NCBI GenBank assembly: GCA_903890265.1
Contig: CAITAM010000338.1
Span: forward strand, 1-7,740
DNA from: an uncultured Pseudomonadota bacterium
GTDB lineage: Bacteria > Pseudomonadota > Gammaproteobacteria > Steroidobacterales > Steroidobacteraceae
Direction: 5' to 3'
DNA: 7,740 bases
Both the position numbers and the translations under genes were made by a program. Below, piece after piece: positions 1 to 6,932 of the stretch (position 1 is its first letter; each line of letters starts with the position of its first letter). Below the pieces are notes generated by a model. The model worked only from the letters and a program-made list of their open reading frames with translations, ran no database searches and had not been told where the DNA came from.

Positions 1-840
1 GTCCACACCCACGGCTACCGAAGCGCCGTGATCGCGGCACTGGCGGGCGCCGGTGGCCAGCGCCTGCCGGTGGTCAGGACGGTGCACGGTGCGCCGGAAG
101 TCGCCGGGTTCTCGCGTCTCGCCCTTTACGATCAGCTCGGTAAAGCCGCGGACCGCTGGTGTGGCGCCGTGCGCATTGCGGTGAGTGAGGATTTGGCCCG
201 ACGCCTCAATCCCCATCGGCCGTTGCGCGTCATCCACAACGGCGTCGAGGCACCGGCCACGACGGACGGGCCCCGACCGGCGGCATTCCGCCCAGGGCTC
301 CAAAACCTGGTCGCCGTCGGGCGCCTCGATGTCGTCAAGCAGCTCGACGTCGCGATCCGGGCGCTCAGCGACGAGCGGCTGCGGACTCAGGCAGTGCTAC
401 ACCTCGTTGGCGAGGGACCGGAGCTCGAGCCCCTCACCGCACTTGCCGCCTCACTCGGTGTCGCCGAGCACGTGGTGTTCCACGGCTTTCGAAACGACGC
501 ACTCGACTTCATCCGCCACGCCGATGCGCTGGTGATGTCCTCCCGCCACGAGGGCATCCCCTACGTGCTGCTGGAAGCCCTCGCCGTTGGTACCTCGGTG
601 GTCGCGACCGCGGTCGGCGGCATCCCTGAAGTGATCCGGGACGGCCGAGAGGGACTGCTGGTCCCGGCAGGCGACCCGGCGAGCCTCGCCCGCGCCATTG
701 CGAGCCTGCGCGAAGCGCGCTCACTGGTCGCTCAACTGAAGGCCGCGGGACCCGTGCGCATCCGGGAGGAGTTCAGCGCCCGCGTCATGGCCGAGCGCTA
801 CGCGTCGCTTTACGAGGAGCTCACCGGCGGCCGGCGGTGA
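1..840 (+). CDS. Glycosyltransferase family 4 (GT-B fold), 5'-truncated by the window edge
   Basis: Retaining GT-B glycosyltransferase that would transfer a sugar from a nucleotide-sugar donor to a growing glycan at the cytoplasmic face of the inner membrane. The frame is open from base 1: the first codons read VHTHGYRSA, a typical GT4 N-domain segment, so the GTG at 28 is internal and the real start lies left of the window. The visible part is 279 residues; family members are usually about 350-400, so roughly 90 residues are missing. Seen: an inter-domain segment VIHNGVE, the C-domain opening LVAVGRLDVVKQLD, and the nucleotide-sugar binding E-x7-E pair in SRHEGIPYVLLEA (residues 184 and 192 of the visible fragment), followed by VGGIPEVI. 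The stop is TGA at 838-840. It converges on the flippase gene, so it belongs to a different transcript. The sugar specificity cannot be told. Confidence 0.9.
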   Translation, partial: VHTHGYRSAVIAALAGAGGQRLPVVRTVHGAPEVAGFSRLALYDQLGKAADRWCGAVRIAVSEDLARRLNPHRPLRVIHNGVEAPATTDGPRPAAFRPGLQNLVAVGRLDVVKQLDVAIRALSDERLRTQAVLHLVGEGPELEPLTALAASLGVAEHVVFHGFRNDALDFIRHADALVMSSRHEGIPYVLLEALAVGTSVVATAVGGIPEVIRDGREGLLVPAGDPASLARAIASLREARSLVAQLKAAGPVRIREEFSARVMAERYASLYEELTGGRR

Positions 841-842
841 GC
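819..842. terminator. 24-base imperfect palindrome at the convergent gene junction, possible bidirectional terminator
   Basis: The arms GCTCACCG (819-826) and CGGTGAGC (835-842) are exact inverted complements. The 8-base centre (GCGGCCGG) is also self-complementary except for one G/G pair (827/834). The element contains the stop codon of the plus-strand glycosyltransferase and ends 2 bases before the flippase stop at 844-846, so both transcripts would carry the hairpin at their 3' ends. There is no T-run on either side, so it is not a classical intrinsic terminator. It could instead be a U-less hairpin, an RNA-stabilising 3' structure or a protein-binding palindrome. Position and symmetry are seen; the role is inferred. 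Confidence 0.42.
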
Positions 843-843
843 G

Positions 844-2391
844 TCAGGGGTTCGGCGCTGCCGCCCGCGCAGCCTTCGCGCCGCCGAACTTTGTCTTGAC
901 GGCCATGGCGAGGCGCGCGCGCTCGGCGCCGTCAAGCGCCGTCAGGGCGCTGACCACGAGGTACACGACCGCGCCCAGGACGCCGACCACCGCGATGTTC
1001 GCGTAGCTCACGGTCGGAACGTAGCGAACGGCCAGCTGCATCACGACGCCCCCCGCGACCACCGCCGGCAGGTTGCGCAGCAGCGGACGCACCAGCTGGG
1101 GCCCGAGCGGCAGACCGAGCGCCCGACACGCCAGCACGAGTTCGGTCAGGTTCAGCGCACAGGCAAACGCACAGGCACCGGCCGCGGCGCCGACCAGGCC
1201 GTAATAAAGCGAGAGGACGTAGGCCGCCGCCAGCGAGACGACGCCGATGACGAGCGCCGCGATCGCGGCCCGTCCGTGCTGGTTGAGACTTACCAGCATC
1301 CGGTTGGCGTTGGCCCCGACCACGGTGAAGAGCGCCGCACCGCACAGGAAATAGAACGCACCAGCGCCCCTCACCGCGTACTCCGGTCCCATCCAGCGGG
1401 CCAGGAACGGCAACCCGAGACAAATCAGGCCCATGGCGATCCCGGACTGGATGAACTGCATCACCCGGGTCGTCGACAGCCAGGCGAGCTTCGCTCCCTC
1501 GAGACCGCCGCTGCCGAACGCCGCGGTCAGGTACGGCGCCATCGGAAAGCCGATCGCAAAGGCGAGCTGCTGGCCGTAATCGACGAGCCGCCCGGCCAGC
1601 ACGTAGATGGTCACCGCCGCGGCGCCCGGTCCGTGCGCCAGCACGAACAGGATGCCCTGGCGCACCAGCGAGCTCGATGCCATCAGGCCCGCACTTTTCG
1701 CCCCGAAGCCAAAGAGATCCCGCCCCTCCTGCCAGCTCGCACTGAACGGCCGGTAGCCGCCCGGCAGCTTGGTGCGCAGCACCGCCGCGAAAAAGAGCGT
1801 CTCGAGGAAGGTCACGGCAGTCGCGACCGCGGCGACCCGGACCAGCGCGTGCGGCTGGTTGTCACGGAGCAGGAGGTAGATCGCCACCGCCTGGCCCAGC
1901 GCGGTCACGATCCGGGTCGTGTTGACGATCCGGTGGTACTGCAGGCCCATCAGGGACGCCGAGAACGTCGCCCGCGTGAACGTAAACAGAAACAGCAGCG
2001 CCGCACAGCCGATCGCAAGCCGTGCATCACGGAGGGTGACCGGCACGTCGCCGAACACGACGTCGGGCTTCAGCGCCACGACGGCAATGACGAGCGCGCC
2101 GACGGACCCGGCGACCAGGAACGTTGCAAAGCCGGCGTTGACCACCCTGGCGAGCCGGGTCCGGTCGCCCGAGGAGGCCGCGAGCGCGACATAGCGCACG
2201 ACCGCCGGGCCCACGCCGAGATCGAGGATCCCGAGGTAGCCGACGAGCCCGAGCACGAGTTCCCAGAACCCGTAGCCGCCGTCGCCCAGCCGGTGCACCA
2301 GGAACGGCGACATCGAGAAGCTGACCACGACCGTCATCGCGTAGAGGGCGGTACCCGACACCGAGTTCCAGAAGAGCGCGCGGCTGCTCAC
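844..2391 (-). CDS. Wzx-like polysaccharide flippase (MOP/MATE superfamily)
   Basis: Polytopic inner-membrane protein expected to flip undecaprenyl-linked oligosaccharide repeat units to the periplasmic face. With the GTG start at 2391 it is 515 residues, in the range for oligosaccharide flippases, and opens with SSRALFWNSVSG followed at once by hydrophobic segments (e.g. LYAMTVVVSFSMSPFLV, FWELVLGLVGYLGILDLGVG). The Dx(G/F)-type motif ILDLGVGPAVVRYVA after the second segment is characteristic of Wzx proteins. About 12-14 hydrophobic segments run to near the C-terminus, ending in a basic tail KTKFGGAKAARAAAPNP. The frame stays open upstream to 2736, but those extra 115 residues are Arg/Gly/Ala-rich and lie antiparallel in frame space within the upstream glycosyltransferase gene, so they are not part of the protein. 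The GTG overlaps the upstream TGA by 4 bases (GTGA), indicating translational coupling. It is the last gene of the minus-strand operon. Confidence 0.9.
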   Translation of the reverse strand: MSSRALFWNSVSGTALYAMTVVVSFSMSPFLVHRLGDGGYGFWELVLGLVGYLGILDLGVGPAVVRYVALAASSGDRTRLARVVNAGFATFLVAGSVGALVIAVVALKPDVVFGDVPVTLRDARLAIGCAALLFLFTFTRATFSASLMGLQYHRIVNTTRIVTALGQAVAIYLLLRDNQPHALVRVAAVATAVTFLETLFFAAVLRTKLPGGYRPFSASWQEGRDLFGFGAKSAGLMASSSLVRQGILFVLAHGPGAAAVTIYVLAGRLVDYGQQLAFAIGFPMAPYLTAAFGSGGLEGAKLAWLSTTRVMQFIQSGIAMGLICLGLPFLARWMGPEYAVRGAGAFYFLCGAALFTVVGANANRMLVSLNQHGRAAIAALVIGVVSLAAAYVLSLYYGLVGAAAGACAFACALNLTELVLACRALGLPLGPQLVRPLLRNLPAVVAGGVVMQLAVRYVPTVSYANIAVVGVLGAVVYLVVSALTALDGAERARLAMAVKTKFGGAKAARAAAPNP

Positions 2392-3506
2392 GGGCCCGCC
2401 TGCCGGGGCCCGGCGAGCGCCCGGTAGAGCCGCTCGTTCGCGGCCACCAGTGCGGCAACGCTCAGATTTGAGTTCGCGAGCTGAAGCGCCGCCTGCCCGA
2501 ACCGCGCGCGGATCTCGGCGGACTCCAGCAGGTTCTCGAGCGCCACGGTCAGCGCCACGACGTCGCGTGCGGGGTAGAGGTAGCCGGTGCGACCGGGCTC
2601 GACGAGCTCCGGCGTGCCGCCCACCGCGCTGCCGATCACCGGCAGCCCGCTCGCCATGGCCTCGATAATGCTGTTCGACAACCCTTCGGTGTCCGAGCAC
2701 GACAGGAACACGTCGAGGCCGGCGAGGAAGGCCCACGAGTCGCGGACCGGCCCCACGAAGCGCACCCGGTCACCGATCCTGAGCTCCGCCGCGAGCGCCG
2801 CCAGCCGCGCCGCCTCCGACACACCGTTCTCGACCCGGTCCTCGCCGCCGATGACGAGCTCGACGGGCGCGTCCGGTCCGAGCGCCGCCAGCGCGCGGAT
2901 CGCATCCTCCACCCGCTTCAGCGGCCGCAGGTTCGCGAGCATGCCAAGCCGCACCCGCGCCGCTGCGGGCACGCGCGCAGGCGCCACGGCCGGCCGCTCG
3001 AAGCCGTTCAGGATCACCTCGACAGCGCTGTCCGCGTAGCCTTCCGCGTCACGCACGGCACGCTTCACCGCCGTGCAGTTCGCGACCACCCGGTCGACGA
3101 ACCGGCGGTTGAAGCGCAGCACGCGCAGCAAGCCGGGGGAATACCAGAATCCGAGATCGCGCCGGCTGACGATGACCCCGAGTCCGGCCCAGTGCAGCAG
3201 CGGCGGAAAGAGCACCGAGACGTCATTGAGGTAGAGGTGCGCGACCGCAAACCCCTGCCCTTTGAGGCGCCGCACCAGCGACCAGGCGCGAAGCCAGCTG
3301 ACCGGCGATTTGAGGCTGTCGATGCGAAGGCACTCGTAGCCCCCGGCACCGACCTCGCGCTCGAGGAAGGCCGAGGGCTTCAAGGTCACGATCAGCGGCC
3401 GGTAGCGGCCGTGATCGAGCGAGCGGTAGAGCAGCCAGAACTGCGCCTCGGTGCCGGCGTGCGGCCCCGGGAAGTTGTCGAGCAGGAAGACGACGCGCGG
3501 CTCCAC
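2388..3506 (-). CDS. Glycosyltransferase family 4 (GT-B fold)
   Basis: Full-length cytosolic GT4 glycosyltransferase of 372 residues. The N-domain starts VVFLLDNFPGPHAGTEAQF (about 5-23), with the Gly-Thr/Gly-Gly loop (GPHAGTE) that in the family lies near the donor phosphates. The C-domain starts at LGMLANLRPLKRVEDAI (about 187-203), the usual VGRL..K...L..A region. The E-x7-E nucleotide-sugar motif is E274/E282 in SDTEGLSNSIIEAMASGLPV, followed by AVGGTPELV. Start is GTG at 3506, one base after the TGA of the upstream GT2 gene, with a G-rich Shine-Dalgarno-like run just before. No ATG near the N-terminus would preserve the first beta strand. The stop overlaps the flippase GTG. It probably adds one sugar of the repeat unit; donor and acceptor are unknown. 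Confidence 0.92.
   Translation of the reverse strand: MEPRVVFLLDNFPGPHAGTEAQFWLLYRSLDHGRYRPLIVTLKPSAFLEREVGAGGYECLRIDSLKSPVSWLRAWSLVRRLKGQGFAVAHLYLNDVSVLFPPLLHWAGLGVIVSRRDLGFWYSPGLLRVLRFNRRFVDRVVANCTAVKRAVRDAEGYADSAVEVILNGFERPAVAPARVPAAARVRLGMLANLRPLKRVEDAIRALAALGPDAPVELVIGGEDRVENGVSEAARLAALAAELRIGDRVRFVGPVRDSWAFLAGLDVFLSCSDTEGLSNSIIEAMASGLPVIGSAVGGTPELVEPGRTGYLYPARDVVALTVALENLLESAEIRARFGQAALQLANSNLSVAALVAANERLYRALAGPRQAGP
2391..2412 (-). promoter_or_regulatory. GC-only hairpin at the flippase translation start
   Basis: On the minus strand a 7-base arm CGGGCCC (2412-2406) is exactly complementary to GGGCCCG (2397-2391). The 8-base loop CGGCAGGC holds the start of the purine-rich AGGCGGG that is the only Shine-Dalgarno candidate, and the last base of the stem is the G of the GTG start codon. 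In the mRNA this would hide the flippase start unless ribosomes finishing the upstream glycosyltransferase open it. The pairing is seen; the coupling role is inferred, and short GC palindromes are common by chance at this base composition. Confidence 0.3.
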
Positions 3507-3507
3507 C

Positions 3508-4656
3508 TCAGCCCCCGCGCGGCTGCCAGAGCACCTGCTTCTCGCCCTTCAGGAAGCGCCAGGTGGCCTTGGCGGAGGCGAGGTTCAGCAGCAGGAAGTA
3601 GTAGGCATAGCGGGCGGGACCGACGGCGAGCCCCGCGGCGCCGGCCAGCGCCAGCAGGAGCACCGCGTTGTAGAGCGCGAAGAGCAGCACGAGCAGCGGC
3701 GCACCGCCGCCGATGCTGAGCACTAGGCCCGCGACCCAGGCGAGCGCGAACGGCACGAAACTCAAGTAGCGAAGCAGCTTGTGCGACCACAGCTGCCAGG
3801 CGAACAGCAGGCCCGCCCCACCGCGCAGCAGGGCCGCCTTGTCCGCCAGTGCCCACAGCGCCCGAAGCGCGACCCGCACCCGCATCCGGTACTCGGCCCC
3901 GCCTTCGCTCAGCGCGTCCTCGGTCAGCAGCGCCGCCGGCTCGTAGACGACCCGGTAGCCCTGGGAGACGACGTCGAGCGGCAGCACGAAGTCCGGCAGC
4001 TGGTCCGCGCGCATCGGCCGGTAGAGCCGGCGGCGTACCGCATCGACCCCGCCGTCGACACCGACCACGGAGCCGAGCGCGGTCTCGGTCGCGCGCAGAC
4101 TGTTCTCGTAGCGCATGTAGGCCGTGTTGCCGTCACCGACCGGCGTGCCGTCCGGGTTGACGTAGATCATGCGCCCCGTGACGTAGCGGACCGTGGGGTC
4201 GGCGAAGTTCGACACGAGGTGCGCGATCGCCTCGCCGTCGTAAAGCGAGTTCGCGTCGGAGAAGACGAGGATCTCGCCGCTCGCCTTCGTCACGAGGTCG
4301 TTGAGCGCCGAGGTCTTGCCCGCCCGCGGCTCCTGGCGGTGCAGCGACACGCGCGGCTCGTCCGCCGCGATACGCCGGACGATCTCGTCCGTGCCGTCCG
4401 TCGAGCCGTCGGAGGCCACCAGGATCTCGAGGGACCCGGGGTAGCGCTGCAGGAGCTTGTTGCGGACCGTCGCCTCGATGTGGCGCGCCTCGTTGTAGGC
4501 CGAGATCAGGACGCTGACCGCGGGCGCCGGGCCCGCCGCCGACGAGGCCACCGGACGGGCGATCCGTGACGCCACGAGCCGGGCGAGCAGCGGGTAGACG
4601 ACGTACGGGTAGAGGCCCAGCAGCAGTCCGCCGACGAAGAGCGTGCCGGCGAGCAC
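3508..4656 (-). CDS. Membrane-anchored glycosyltransferase family 2 (cellulose-synthase-like)
   Basis: GT-A glycosyltransferase of 382 residues at the inner membrane. An N-terminal hydrophobic segment (about 2-24) is followed by the GT2 domain: VSVLISAYNE (47-56), ILVASDGSTDGTDEI with D83 and D87, and VFSDANSLY, where D134 starts the DxD-like metal site. VVGVDGGVDAVRR, LPDFVLPLDVVSQGYRV and the TED triplet (245-247) look like acceptor and catalytic-base regions. Arg-rich RVRVALRALWAL (259-270) sits where processive synthases carry Q-x-x-R-W, but the Gln is absent, so processivity is doubtful. Three or four C-terminal hydrophobic segments (about 294-362) follow. The architecture resembles the CESA_like_1 group. 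The open frame runs upstream to 4842 inside the deacetylase gene, but those 62 residues are unlike the family; GTG 4656 has a well-placed AGGCGG and lies 2 bases after the deacetylase stop. Possible roles are initiating or extending the repeat unit. Confidence 0.9.
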   Translation of the reverse strand: MLAGTLFVGGLLLGLYPYVVYPLLARLVASRIARPVASSAAGPAPAVSVLISAYNEARHIEATVRNKLLQRYPGSLEILVASDGSTDGTDEIVRRIAADEPRVSLHRQEPRAGKTSALNDLVTKASGEILVFSDANSLYDGEAIAHLVSNFADPTVRYVTGRMIYVNPDGTPVGDGNTAYMRYENSLRATETALGSVVGVDGGVDAVRRRLYRPMRADQLPDFVLPLDVVSQGYRVVYEPAALLTEDALSEGGAEYRMRVRVALRALWALADKAALLRGGAGLLFAWQLWSHKLLRYLSFVPFALAWVAGLVLSIGGGAPLLVLLFALYNAVLLLALAGAAGLAVGPARYAYYFLLLNLASAKATWRFLKGEKQVLWQPRGG

Positions 4657-4658
4657 CG

Positions 4659-5522
4659 TCAGGCCGCCTGGCGCGGCGCGAGCAGGCCCTTCGTCATGAG
4701 GACCTCCCGCACGGTCGTGAACGAGAAGTCCGCAAAGAGCTTCTTCAGGCGCGCCTCGCAGCGGTCGAGGTTCGTGTAGTGCCGAAGGCGCGCCGAGAAG
4801 CTGGCGTCCGCCACCCGCGGCTGGCCGGGGTCGATCTCCCACGGATGCAGATAGAAAATAAAGGGTTCGTTCTCGCGCCGGTTGATCGAGCGCAGCCCGG
4901 CCCTCGTGTAGGCGTAGGGCAGCAGGCGGAAGTAGCCGCCACCCGCGACCGGCAGCGACATCGTCCCTAAGCGCGCGGTTGAGAGCGGAAACTCGAGGAT
5001 CGAGCCGCCCTTCGGGGTCGGAAAGAAACCGGGAAAGCGCGGCGCGCCCGGGATCCCGTACTGCGGGTGGCGGACCGGGAACAGCGACGAGTCGTAGCGG
5101 AATCCAAGCTCCAGCAGGATGTCGAGCGCCCAGAGGCTCTGTCGCGTGATGGAGTAGGTCGAGGCCCGGTAGCCGTCGATCGCGATCCCAAGGAGATCCT
5201 CGAGGTGCGACTTGGCACGGACCGTCTCCTCGCGAAAGACCTCGGGGGTCTGGCGGTAGACGAACTCGTGGCTGTAGCCGTGGCAGGCGACTTCGTGCCC
5301 GGCCTGGGCAATCCGCCGGATCAGCGCGGGCTCGCGCTCCGCCACCCAGCCGAGCACGAAGAACGTCGCCCGCATCTGCCGCTCGGCGAGGAGGTCCAGG
5401 AGCCGCCCGGTGTTCGCGACCACGCGCGACTCCCGCCCCTCCCAGCTCGAGCGCGGCACGTGCGGGAAGAACGCCGCGACCTGGAACCAGTCCTCGACGT
5501 CGATGGTAAGCGCGTTCTGCAC
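4659..5522 (-). CDS. XrtA/PEP-CTERM-associated polysaccharide deacetylase (NodB domain plus DUF3473)
   Basis: Carbohydrate esterase family 4 type enzyme expected to remove acetyl groups from N-acetylated sugars of the EPS. The 287-residue protein opens MQNALTIDVEDWFQVAAFFP, the typical start of the exosortase-associated deacetylase family (TIGR03006), in which TIDVEDW carries the NodB Asp residues (D8, D11). The metal-binding histidines are H81 and H85 in CHGYSHEFVY. GYRASTYSI carries R119, and LHPWEID (225-231) supplies the late catalytic His region. The C-terminal part from about 150 (HPQYGIPGAPRFP, GGGYFRLLPY) fits DUF3473. No signal peptide is visible, as is usual for this subfamily. Start is GTG at 5522: an in-frame TGA, which is the stop of the barrel gene, lies five codons upstream, so no longer start is possible; GAGG sits about 10 bases ahead. 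All catalytic residues expected of an active enzyme appear present. Confidence 0.93.
   Translation of the reverse strand: MQNALTIDVEDWFQVAAFFPHVPRSSWEGRESRVVANTGRLLDLLAERQMRATFFVLGWVAEREPALIRRIAQAGHEVACHGYSHEFVYRQTPEVFREETVRAKSHLEDLLGIAIDGYRASTYSITRQSLWALDILLELGFRYDSSLFPVRHPQYGIPGAPRFPGFFPTPKGGSILEFPLSTARLGTMSLPVAGGGYFRLLPYAYTRAGLRSINRRENEPFIFYLHPWEIDPGQPRVADASFSARLRHYTNLDRCEARLKKLFADFSFTTVREVLMTKGLLAPRQAA
4664..4669 (-). promoter_or_regulatory. Ribosome binding site deciding the GT2 start
   Basis: AGGCGG on the minus strand ends 7 bases before the GTG at 4656, inside the last codons of the deacetylase gene. No comparable site precedes the more distal starts of the same frame, so it supports the short form of the GT2 protein. 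An alternative CTG at 4662, overlapping the deacetylase TGA, would be too close to this site. Confidence 0.5.
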
Positions 5523-5534
5523 GGCAACCGGGCC

Positions 5535-6932
5535 TCAGCGCGGCAGCGCGAAATTCGTCATCGACGAGTCCCGGCGGTGCACGGGCGCGTAGGTGATGCC
5601 GATCGAGATCCGGTTGTCGGTGTAGCTGTAGATGCCGCTCGAGGAGCTGCGCTTCTCGTAGTTGTAGGCGCCGTAGACCCGGTACGCACCCTCGAACTGC
5701 CAGGTGTAGGTCGCGTTGCCGTAGATCGTGTGGTCGCTCGTGCCGATGTTGATGAAGTCGCGGTACTCGTAGCTCGCGCCCAGGTGCAGGTCCGAGTGCG
5801 GACTCAGGCGCCGCGAGAACGAGACGTTGCCGTCGGTGCGGTTGTCGTCGCTGCGACTCGCCGTGAGGAACCGGTCGTGCGCCACCGAGCCGCCGACGCT
5901 GAACGAGGTACGCGCCGCCGTGTACGTCGCGCTCGCCGAGCCCGAATCCGACTTCAGCGGCTGGTTGGTCAGCGGCAGGGTCTGGGTCGTGTGGTTGACG
6001 CCCGGCGGCGGCTCGCCGGGCAGCGGCAGGCCGCTGTTGCCGACCGAACCGGCGAAGTTCTGCGCGCCGTCGGTGAACTCCCGCGCGGCACCGACGCCCA
6101 CGCTCCAGTAGGCCGTGACCTTGTGCGTGAGGTTGAGCCTGGCGAGCGGTGAGTTGAACGTCTCGTTGTTCTGCTTGACTTTCGACACGCCGAGGTCGGC
6201 GGTGAGCGTGTTGCGCTTGTCGCCGGTGAGGTAGCGAAGGTAGGCGCTCTGCCGGTCGTAGTCGGCCGCGCTGTAGTCGGTCAGCGGCGCGAGCGGGTTG
6301 CTGGCTGCGCTGCTGTTCTGCGAGTAGTTGACCTTGAGGTACTCGCCGTTGAGCGCGAGGCTGGACGCGGTCGACAGCTGGCGCACGACGCCGACGCTTC
6401 CGGTGTAGCGGACGTCGTTCGGCTGGTAGCCCGACTGGTAGGTGTCGATGCCAAGGCGGGCATCGGCCGTGAAGCGCGTGATGGAGTTGATCGGCAGCAC
6501 GAGCGACGGGCCGGTGGAGAAGATGTTGACGTTGGTGCGGTTCTGCGGCGTCGCCGCGGCGAGCGCGTTCTGCGCGCCCTGGCCGAAGGTGTCATCGAGC
6601 GACCAGAAGAGGGTCTTCGGGATCAGCGCGTAGCGCAGGTCGGCCTTGACCGAGCCCAGCAGCTGACCCGAATAACCGCCTTTGAGGTACTCGAGGTAGC
6701 CGATGTTCGCGCCCACGAGCGCATCGAGCCGCGGGCGCTTTTCATCAATCGTCAGCGTGCCACCGCCGTAGAGCGTGCCGCTGCCCGACGAACTCCTCGC
6801 CGCGCGCTCGGGGTTGTCGTCATAGCCCGCCGACCCCGTCAGGCTCCAGTCGACGAACGCCGACGCCGGGGCGGCCGCGGCCACGCCGAGCGCCGTCACG
6901 ATGAACGCCCGCAGGCGGTGACTCCCTGTCAT
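5535..6932 (-). CDS. EPS-associated outer-membrane beta-barrel protein (EpsL/TIGR03016-like)
   Basis: Predicted outer-membrane protein of 465 residues. A signal peptide is clear: basic MTGSHRLR, hydrophobic AFIVTALGVAAAA, cleavage probable after APASA (residue 25). The rest alternates polar and hydrophobic/aromatic residues in many short strands separated by Gly/Asn/Ser/Asp turns, ending in RISIGITYAPV. Family-like segments are YDDNPERAA after the first strand and LFWSLDDTFGQ (108-118) with NRTNVNIFSTGP (131-142). These match the exosortase-associated barrel (TIGR03016) or the related EpsL group; the two cannot be separated by eye. In such loci the protein is thought to help EPS cross the outer membrane, but its biochemistry is unproven. 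A Pro/Gly-rich loop lies at about 299-328, and 15 residues (HRRDSSMTNFALPR region) follow the last strand, unlike barrels that end on a C-terminal Phe. ATG 6932 overlaps the kinase stop (ATGA). Confidence 0.85.
   Translation of the reverse strand: MTGSHRLRAFIVTALGVAAAAPASAFVDWSLTGSAGYDDNPERAARSSSGSGTLYGGGTLTIDEKRPRLDALVGANIGYLEYLKGGYSGQLLGSVKADLRYALIPKTLFWSLDDTFGQGAQNALAAATPQNRTNVNIFSTGPSLVLPINSITRFTADARLGIDTYQSGYQPNDVRYTGSVGVVRQLSTASSLALNGEYLKVNYSQNSSAASNPLAPLTDYSAADYDRQSAYLRYLTGDKRNTLTADLGVSKVKQNNETFNSPLARLNLTHKVTAYWSVGVGAAREFTDGAQNFAGSVGNSGLPLPGEPPPGVNHTTQTLPLTNQPLKSDSGSASATYTAARTSFSVGGSVAHDRFLTASRSDDNRTDGNVSFSRRLSPHSDLHLGASYEYRDFINIGTSDHTIYGNATYTWQFEGAYRVYGAYNYEKRSSSSGIYSYTDNRISIGITYAPVHRRDSSMTNFALPR

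Noticed and set aside
1276..2427. Long plus-strand open frame (383 codons) opposite the flippase gene
   Set aside because: The translation is rich in Arg, Glu, His and Gln with no hydrophobic core or recognisable motif, and the opposite strand codes for a clear membrane protein. It is a high-GC shadow frame.
3781..4569. Plus-strand open frame (262 codons) opposite the GT2 gene
   Set aside because: Arg/Val/Asp/His-rich without a domain; the minus strand has the conserved GT2 motifs.
5523..5534. Promoter in the largest gap of the operon
   Set aside because: Only 12 bases separate the barrel stop from the deacetylase start, with room for a ribosome site but no -35/-10 elements; the surrounding sequence is GC-rich coding DNA.
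5067..6152. Long plus-strand open frame (361 codons) across the deacetylase and barrel genes
   Set aside because: It spans the junction of two well-supported genes on the other strand and reads as a repetitive Arg/Val/Asp-rich sequence, typical of an antisense shadow.
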